From: Chlorobium sp.
Lineage (GTDB): Bacteria > Bacteroidota > Chlorobiia > Chlorobiales > Chlorobiaceae
Length of the DNA: 50,117 nt
Assembly (NCBI GenBank): GCA_005843835.1
Contig: SZXZ01000108.1
Span: 1 to 50,117, forward strand
Direction of reading: 5' to 3'
Below, in pieces: positions 44,756-50,117 of this stretch. How positions within the stretch are numbered: position 1 is the stretch's first letter; the number at the start of each line of letters is the position of its first letter. The notes below the pieces were generated by a model. It did no database searches and was not told the origin of the DNA. It saw only the letters and a program-made list of their open reading frames with translations. The translations under genes were made by a program, and so were the position numbers.

Positions 44756-45634
44756 TCATAGGGGGCTATGCTGTGTTACCTGCGAAGGCACAGTATCCTT
44801 CGTAAAAATCCTGTCTCTGAACCTCAAATCCACAGTCTCAAAAACGCCAAAACTTTTTTTGGAAACAACCTTTTGCCAGAATATCTCGAATTTTTTCAAC
44901 TTTTCCTTGAAGTTCCCATCATTACCAACAATAAAACGAGTAGGAGCCTGAACCGCAATACAGTAGGTCATATTATTCCCCGCAAAGTGCAGTTCACGAA
45001 TAAGCAGGCTCGCATAAGCAGTCTCAGACAGCGCCTCAAGAAATTGACGGAGCACTTCGACGTCCCGTTTATCAAGCTGCTGAAGACCGTACTCCGTAGT
45101 TTTTAATCTGGTTAATCCCGACACTTCCAGCAATTTCGGGATCTGACCCGACAACTCTTTTTTCCCTGGCACAATAAATCCTTCAGTGTCAATAGCCATG
45201 GTACGACCATCCATATCCGTCAAGGCAACAGGCACCCTCTCCACAAGCCTGATACGAACAATCCCGTTCAACTCCTTACTGATTATGGCCTCCCTGACAT
45301 AAGGAAACTGCATAACCTTCGCCTTCAGTTCATTAACATCAACATCAATCAGGTTACGTCCTTTATAGTCCAGCAATCTGGACACAAAATCCTTGGCAAC
45401 TATACCTGAAACCCCTTCAATAACAACATTCGTTACAACAACATCATTTTTCCAGCGCGAAGCATAAAAAGCCAGCACGGCAAAAACAGCAAGCACCAAC
45501 AATAAAATAAATACCCTGGTTTTCCCGCTTCCAGTATGAATCGGAGCAGAGGGAAATCGGTTTTCTACTTCAGAATCACCCTGAGCATCGGTGACCGGCA
45601 AATAATCCGAATATGTTTGTTCGGAATCAGGCAT
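44756..45634 (-). CDS. ftsQ: Cell division protein FtsQ
   Basis: Bitopic division protein bridging early and late divisome parts. 292 residues: cytosolic part to about residue 38, one transmembrane helix (VFILLLVLAVFAVLAFYA, about 40-57), a POTRA domain (VVTNVVIEGVSGIVAKDF onward) and the FtsQ beta domain (IKELHFAG-like strands to the end). Identity rests on topology and position between murC and ftsA; divergence is normal for this gene. Confidence 0.9.
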   Translation of the reverse strand: MPDSEQTYSDYLPVTDAQGDSEVENRFPSAPIHTGSGKTRVFILLLVLAVFAVLAFYASRWKNDVVVTNVVIEGVSGIVAKDFVSRLLDYKGRNLIDVDVNELKAKVMQFPYVREAIISKELNGIVRIRLVERVPVALTDMDGRTMAIDTEGFIVPGKKELSGQIPKLLEVSGLTRLKTTEYGLQQLDKRDVEVLRQFLEALSETAYASLLIRELHFAGNNMTYCIAVQAPTRFIVGNDGNFKEKLKKFEIFWQKVVSKKSFGVFETVDLRFRDRIFTKDTVPSQVTQHSPL

Positions 45635-45658
45635 AACCCTTCGGATTAAGCATATTAT

Positions 45659-47068
45659 CTATTTGCTGTTAATAAGTGTTCTGTCACGACAAACATCAGC
45701 AACCCTCGAAGCAAGAAGCGTAATATCCCCGGCGCCCATAAACAAAAGCATATTCCCGGGAGTGACATGCTCCTTGAGAGCAGTAAAAAGGCCCTCCCTG
45801 TCAGCAAAATACATGACATGTTTTCCCCCTGCCTTACGAACAGCATTCGCCACCATATCGCCGTTAACACCCGGATAATCCAAAACCTTCTCACGGGCAG
45901 GATAGACATCAGCAACATACACAACGTCCGCTCTTGATAGAGCCCAACCATATTCATCAGCAAACTCAAGAGTACGGGAAAATAAATGCGGCTGAAAAAC
46001 AGCGATAACTTTAGAGTCAATCCATCCGCTTTTTGCAGCCTTTACAGTCGCTTTAACTTCTGACGGGTGATGAGCATAATCATCAACCACCATAAGCCCT
46101 GCGCCATCATCATATTTGACCTGAAACCTCCTCCTCATGCCGCTATACTTTCCAAGGCCGGCAATCAGGCGTTCAGGAACAATTCCCAGCTCAAGTCCTG
46201 CCGAAAAAGCCGCCAGAGCATTAAGAACATTATGTCGACCAGGCACATTAATACAGACATCAGGATACACCTTACCATAAGCCTGAACAGTAAATCTCGT
46301 GCTTAGCTTTTCAAGAACAATATCCGATGCCATAACATCAGCCGGTTCATCAATACCAAACGTCGTATAAAGACGGTTCATCGACGGTATAATCTTTCTT
46401 ATTTCCGGCCAGTCAACACAACAAATCACCCGTCCATAAAAAGGCACTTCGTTGGCAAAAGCAATAAATGCCTTCTTAAGCTCATCAAGAGTGCCATAAG
46501 TATCCATGTGTTCCGACTCAAGGCTGTTAACCACAGCAATGGTAGGCGTAAGCTTTAAAAAAGCGCGGTCATACTCGTCAGCCTCAATGACCATGTATTT
46601 CCCCTCTCCTACAACCGTACTGCCCTTCAAATAATCAGATATCCCGCCTATCATTACCGTAGGCGACTCCCCAGACTCAATAAGCATAGTAGCAATCATG
46701 GCTGTTGTTGTCGTCTTGCCATGGGTACCCGCAACACATATTCCATATTTATAACGCATCAGCTCGCCAAGCATCTCATCCCTCTTGATAACAGGAATGC
46801 CAGCTTTTTCAGCAGCTAAAATTTCAATATTCTCTTCCCGCCTGACAGCCGATGAATAAACAACAACATCACACGACCGAACCTGTTCCGCCCGATGCCC
46901 CTTAAAGATTACTGCTCCATGCTCAGCAAGCTTTTCCGTAACCTCACCCGAAAAAAGATCAGATCCAGTAACTCCAAATCCAGACTTCAAAAGCAGCTCA
47001 GCAATAGCGCTCATCCCTGCCCCTCCAATACCAACAATATGAACGCTTTTTGTTTTTCCCAGTTCCAT
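45659..47068 (-). CDS. murC: UDP-N-acetylmuramate-L-alanine ligase
   Basis: Adds L-Ala to UDP-MurNAc. The start at the ATG at 47068 ([16 protein letters not shown]) has GGAAGAG upstream and follows the murG stop by 16 bp. 469 residues. Motifs: [16 protein letters not shown] near residue 11, P-loop [14 protein letters not shown] near residue 108, EADEYDRAF near residue 160, and [13 protein letters not shown] near residue 330. Mur-ligase domains in normal order. Confidence 0.96.
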   Translation of the reverse strand: MELGKTKSVHIVGIGGAGMSAIAELLLKSGFGVTGSDLFSGEVTEKLAEHGAVIFKGHRAEQVRSCDVVVYSSAVRREENIEILAAEKAGIPVIKRDEMLGELMRYKYGICVAGTHGKTTTTAMIATMLIESGESPTVMIGGISDYLKGSTVVGEGKYMVIEADEYDRAFLKLTPTIAVVNSLESEHMDTYGTLDELKKAFIAFANEVPFYGRVICCVDWPEIRKIIPSMNRLYTTFGIDEPADVMASDIVLEKLSTRFTVQAYGKVYPDVCINVPGRHNVLNALAAFSAGLELGIVPERLIAGLGKYSGMRRRFQVKYDDGAGLMVVDDYAHHPSEVKATVKAAKSGWIDSKVIAVFQPHLFSRTLEFADEYGWALSRADVVYVADVYPAREKVLDYPGVNGDMVANAVRKAGGKHVMYFADREGLFTALKEHVTPGNMLLFMGAGDITLLASRVADVCRDRTLINSK

Positions 47069-47084
47069 GTGTGAGTTCTCTTCC

Positions 47085-48182
47085 TTAATGGTTATGCGCA
47101 AGACCAATTATTCGCAAAGCAAGCTGATGAGCGGCATCAGGATACGACAGTTTCCTGGAAGCAACACTCATTTTATGCAATTTCTCAGTATCATTCATCA
47201 ATTCAAGAATATTAATTACCGATTCCTTAACGTTAAGCATGTCATCCTCCACCATAATTGCCGCACCGTTCTCCACAAGCGCCTTAGCATTATAACGCTG
47301 GTGATCTCCAGTAGCAAAAGGATAAGGCACCAGCACTGAAGGCTTGCCAAGATTGGTCAGTTCCGCAATAGATGATGCCCCGGCCCGGCATAAAACCAGG
47401 TCCGCAGCACTATATGCAACACCCATATCCTCAATATAAGGGCCTACCCACAGGTAAGGAGATGCCTCCACCTGTCCTTTAATCCTCTCATAATCAAGTG
47501 CGCCGGTCTGCCAAATAAGATTTGCAGAACCAGTAATATCGTTTAACCGCTGAAGCACCGCATTGTTGATTGAGCGAGCGCCCCTGCTGCCTCCAAAAAC
47601 AAGCAGGGTAGGGCGGCGGGCAGTCAACCCGAAATGGCCCCTTGCAACAGAAACATCCTGAGGCTCAAACAAGCGAGCTGGATTACCTGAAACAAAAACA
47701 TTCTTTTTTTTCACAATAAACCTGCGAGCCTCTTCAAAAGAAAGATGCACTTCACCGGCAAGCATCGAAAGCAGTTTCGTCGTTACCCCTGGAAACGCAT
47801 TTTGTTCCTGAATAAGTGTTTTTTTCCGCATAAGCTGAGCCGCAAACAGCAAAGGAGCGCTGACAAAACCACCAGTTCCCACAACAACATCAGGATTTTC
47901 CCGTCCAATAAGAGCAAACGCACGACCAACAGCCCGAGCAAAATCAACAAGCACGCCAACATTAGCCATTGCATCAGCAATCGATGAGCCCCTTTTAAAC
48001 CCCCTTACAGGAATAAGATGCAACTGAAACCCAAGTCTTGGCACTTCAGTCGACTCAATCCCCAACGATGTACCGGCAAAAGAAACGCCAACATCTGCAA
48101 CCAGCTTTTTAAGCTCTCCCGCCATTGCAACCGCAGGATAAAGGTGTCCACCAGTTCCGCCGCCGGCAAAAAGAACGTTCAC
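47085..48182 (-). CDS. murG: UDP-GlcNAc transferase MurG
   Basis: Adds GlcNAc to lipid I to make lipid II at the inner face of the membrane. 365 residues. [15 protein letters not shown] (about 7-21) is the first glycine-rich loop; [14 protein letters not shown] near residue 100 the second; [13 protein letters not shown] near residue 196 the third; [12 protein letters not shown] near residue 264 binds the UDP-sugar. It overlaps the ftsW stop by 4 bp. Confidence 0.96.
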   Translation of the reverse strand: MNVLFAGGGTGGHLYPAVAMAGELKKLVADVGVSFAGTSLGIESTEVPRLGFQLHLIPVRGFKRGSSIADAMANVGVLVDFARAVGRAFALIGRENPDVVVGTGGFVSAPLLFAAQLMRKKTLIQEQNAFPGVTTKLLSMLAGEVHLSFEEARRFIVKKKNVFVSGNPARLFEPQDVSVARGHFGLTARRPTLLVFGGSRGARSINNAVLQRLNDITGSANLIWQTGALDYERIKGQVEASPYLWVGPYIEDMGVAYSAADLVLCRAGASSIAELTNLGKPSVLVPYPFATGDHQRYNAKALVENGAAIMVEDDMLNVKESVINILELMNDTEKLHKMSVASRKLSYPDAAHQLALRIIGLAHNH

Positions 48183-49384
48183 AATCCACTCCTTTCAATC
48201 ACATCAGGCTGAACATTTTTTTCAGCAAACTTTTTTTTGTAGCCCGAAATACTCATAAGAATGCCAACACCCAGAGAATTGAGCAAAAGCGCAGTACCGC
48301 CATAACTTATAAAAGGAAGCGCAACACCAGTCGTCGGTATAAGATGACAGGCTACCGAAATATTGATAAAGGCAAAAAGAGTAATGGCAATCGTTATACC
48401 ACTTGCAACATATTTGCCAAAATTATCGGGTGCGTGTTTAGCAATGATAAGTCCGCAGACAAAAAAACCCGTAAAAAGCGCAATGACAGCAACAGCTCCA
48501 GCAAACCCATACTCTTCGCCAACAACAACAAAAACAAAATCATTATACGAGAGCGGCAGATAAAGTTCCCTTTGCTTACTGGCCCCGATACCAAGACCAA
48601 ACAGCCCCCCGTTTCCCAGGCCGATCAATGCCTGGATAACCTGATAGCTCACCCCTTTTTCGTCCCCGCTCGAAAAAGAGAGAAGACGGGCAACCCGGTA
48701 AGGCGCCGCAATAGCAAAGACCGCCGCAATGGGAATCAACAGAGAAACAGTAGCAAGAAGATGACGAATATTGACCCCGCCAATAAACATGAGTATAAAC
48801 CCGATCAAGGCAATCAGCGATGCCGTACTGAAATTCGGCTCAAGCGCTACAAGCGCCACAACAGTCATCAGAATAGTAAGCAGAGGGTAATAAGAGTTAT
48901 TCAGATCCCTGATAAAACTCTGCTTTTCACTTATAAGCCTCGAAAAATGGAAAATAATCGCATACTTGGCAAAGTCCGAAACCTGAAACTTAAGCGGTCC
49001 AAACCCAATCCAGCGTGCAGCTCCGGAAATACGACCCGCAGCTTTAAGAACAAGGAGAATGGCAAGCAGAAAAATACTGGCAAAAAGAATGATCTTGCTG
49101 GTCTTCAAGAAAATATGATAATCAAGCTGCGTAACCAGTAGAATCAGAACAAACCCAAGGACAGAAAAAGTAAGCTGCCGCCATAAAAAATACTCAGAGC
49201 TTGCGTACTTCGTCTCAGCCCAACCCGCACCGCTGCTATAAACAATCACAACGCCTATACACATAAGAATAGCGACAATAAGCATCATCAATTTACCGGC
49301 AATTCCCTCACTCCGCGTAGACAGTGCAAGCCCCTCCACAGAAGGCTCCATGATGACATCAGAAGTTTTATCGGCATTCAGCAT
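48179..49384 (-). CDS. ftsW: Lipid II polymerase FtsW (SEDS family)
   Basis: Septal peptidoglycan glycosyltransferase with about ten membrane helices. The start at the ATG at 49384 (401 residues) overlaps murD by 7 bp; ATG at 49351 is an alternative. Motifs: [20 protein letters not shown] near residue 275, with the SEDS catalytic-type Asp, and [17 protein letters not shown] near residue 353. The earlier (Q/E)PDxGT motif reads EPNFST here, with Asn for Asp. ATGA overlap with murG. Confidence 0.94.
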   Translation of the reverse strand: MLNADKTSDVIMEPSVEGLALSTRSEGIAGKLMMLIVAILMCIGVVIVYSSGAGWAETKYASSEYFLWRQLTFSVLGFVLILLVTQLDYHIFLKTSKIILFASIFLLAILLVLKAAGRISGAARWIGFGPLKFQVSDFAKYAIIFHFSRLISEKQSFIRDLNNSYYPLLTILMTVVALVALEPNFSTASLIALIGFILMFIGGVNIRHLLATVSLLIPIAAVFAIAAPYRVARLLSFSSGDEKGVSYQVIQALIGLGNGGLFGLGIGASKQRELYLPLSYNDFVFVVVGEEYGFAGAVAVIALFTGFFVCGLIIAKHAPDNFGKYVASGITIAITLFAFINISVACHLIPTTGVALPFISYGGTALLLNSLGVGILMSISGYKKKFAEKNVQPDVIERSGL

Positions 49385-50117
49385 AGTTGTAGCTGATAAA
49401 CACATTGCTTAAACTTGAATCCTCGCTCCTCAAAATTTTCGAACATATCAAAGCTCGCGCATCCGGGTGAAAACAGCACAGTTTCACCCTCCCCGGCAAC
49501 CTCATAAGCAAGCAACACAGCCTCTTCGAGCGAAGAAGCCTCCTTAACCTCCATAATCCCCTCAAAAGCCGACGAAATTTTTGCCCGCGATTCACCTATA
49601 GCAACAATCAGTTTAGCTTTTTGTCTTACAAGCCCGGCTATAGAAGCATAATCGTTACCTTTGTCCCGTCCACCGGCAATAAGCACACAACGTCCGGGTA
49701 CAGCCTCAAGCGCCTGCCGCATGGCATTAATATTTGTAGCTTTAGAGTCATTAACCCAGCTCGCGCCATTAACCGTCATTACAAACTCCTGACGATGCTC
49801 TACCCCCTGAAACTGCATAAGCACAGACCGAACCACCTCATTGCTGATTCCCAAAGCCCTTGCTGCCGCAATAGAGGCAAGCACATTCGATATATTATGG
49901 CGGCCCCTGAAACTCAGTTTCAAAAAATCCGAAGTCTCTATCACCCTCTCATCCCCATGATCTGTACGAACAAAAGCAGCATCCCCATCCAAAAACACAC
50001 TTCCACAATCCATTCCACTTGCGCTCTCAAGCTCTAACCCAAAAGAAACAATGGAAAACGCAAACGGCTTTCCAGAAAAGTGTCTTCTCAGCAAAGGATC
50101 GTCACTATTGTAAATAA
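49378..50117 (-). CDS. murD: UDP-N-acetylmuramoylalanine-D-glutamate ligase (cut by window edge)
   Basis: Adds D-Glu to UDP-MurNAc-L-Ala. The frame stays open to the right edge; the first visible codons read IYNSDDPLL, so the N-terminal half is outside. The ORF that seems to start at 50094 is only the internal part. Motifs: FRGRHNISNVLAS, WVNDSKATN (catalytic Lys), LIAGGRDKGNDY and LFSPGCASFDMFENFEERG, all diagnostic of MurD. It precedes ftsW with a 7-bp overlap. Confidence 0.95.
   Translation of the reverse strand, partial: IYNSDDPLLRRHFSGKPFAFSIVSFGLELESASGMDCGSVFLDGDAAFVRTDHGDERVIETSDFLKLSFRGRHNISNVLASIAAARALGISNEVVRSVLMQFQGVEHRQEFVMTVNGASWVNDSKATNINAMRQALEAVPGRCVLIAGGRDKGNDYASIAGLVRQKAKLIVAIGESRAKISSAFEGIMEVKEASSLEEAVLLAYEVAGEGETVLFSPGCASFDMFENFEERGFKFKQCVYQLQLC

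Noticed and set aside
48125..49141. 338-residue open frame on the plus strand
   Set aside because: It lies wholly opposite ftsW and murG, is rich in Lys, Asn and Arg, and has no recognisable domain; the minus-strand genes are certain.
1..50117. CRISPR arrays, insertion sequences, attachment sites and replication origins
   Set aside because: No regular direct repeats, transposase or integrase frames, or origin-type box clusters were seen.

Overview
This is a compact chromosomal segment, about 45% GC by eye, from a Gram-negative bacterium. Gene content and order point to a green sulfur bacterium (Chlorobiales; Chlorobium, Pelodictyon or Prosthecochloris type). The clues are a free-standing BioG beside BioC, a three-subunit B-type succinate dehydrogenase/fumarate reductase, F-ATPase genes split so that the Fo genes plus delta stand without alpha and gamma, a deoxyhypusine-synthase-like gene, and a murD-ftsW-murG-murC-ftsQ-ftsA-ftsZ division cluster. 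The taxon is an inference from gene content; no database was searched. No insertion sequence, prophage, CRISPR array or other foreign island was seen.

Layout. 1-3250: the start of aspartate kinase (lysC, minus, cut by the window edge), an NlpC/P60 lipoprotein, prmA and a Ppx/GppA phosphatase. 3190-12940: a minus-strand unit, in transcription order birA-bioB-bioF-bioG-bioC-bioD-bioA, followed without a visible terminator by an acyl-CoA ligase and a THUMP-like methyltransferase. A BirA-type operator overlaps the promoter upstream of birA. 13080-17440: amidase and topA, divergently transcribed. 17426-19853: feoAB. 20016-22940: a lipoprotein-HIT pair, a CNNM/CBS membrane protein and a small protein possibly related to bacterial eRF1-like proteins. 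23345-26790: sdhCAB/frdCAB. 26877-28309: cyclase-family hydrolase and alpha/beta hydrolase. 28442-28960: RlpA-like lipoprotein. 29046-30773: transaldolase and a deoxyhypusine-synthase-like enzyme. 30817-30916: SRP RNA. 31124-36058: trpS, a HAD phosphatase, argS, nadD and a BamD-like lipoprotein. 36235-36307: tRNA-Ala(CGC). 36426-39682: atpZ-atpI-like-atpB-atpE-atpF-atpH, closed by a strong terminator. 39941-42062: pgeF and a CoA transferase/hydrolase. 42103-50117: the division and cell-wall cluster, with murD cut by the right edge.

How the genes work together. The bio genes are a complete late biotin pathway: BioC/BioG methylate and then release the pimeloyl-ACP ester, and BioF, BioA, BioD and BioB build the ring. 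BirA both attaches biotin and probably represses the whole unit. The mur/fts genes make lipid II and assemble the Z-ring. Amidase, NlpC/P60 and RlpA proteins elsewhere in the window are further cell-wall factors. SdhCAB probably works as fumarate reductase in the reductive TCA cycle if the host is a green sulfur bacterium.

The window is mostly housekeeping; I found no clear new multi-gene system. The most unusual signals are in FtsZ: two copies of the C-terminal partner-binding peptide 50 residues apart, and a Lys inside the tubulin signature. Also worth a look are the BirA operator that could control nine genes and the bacterial deoxyhypusine-synthase homologue with its catalytic Lys intact.
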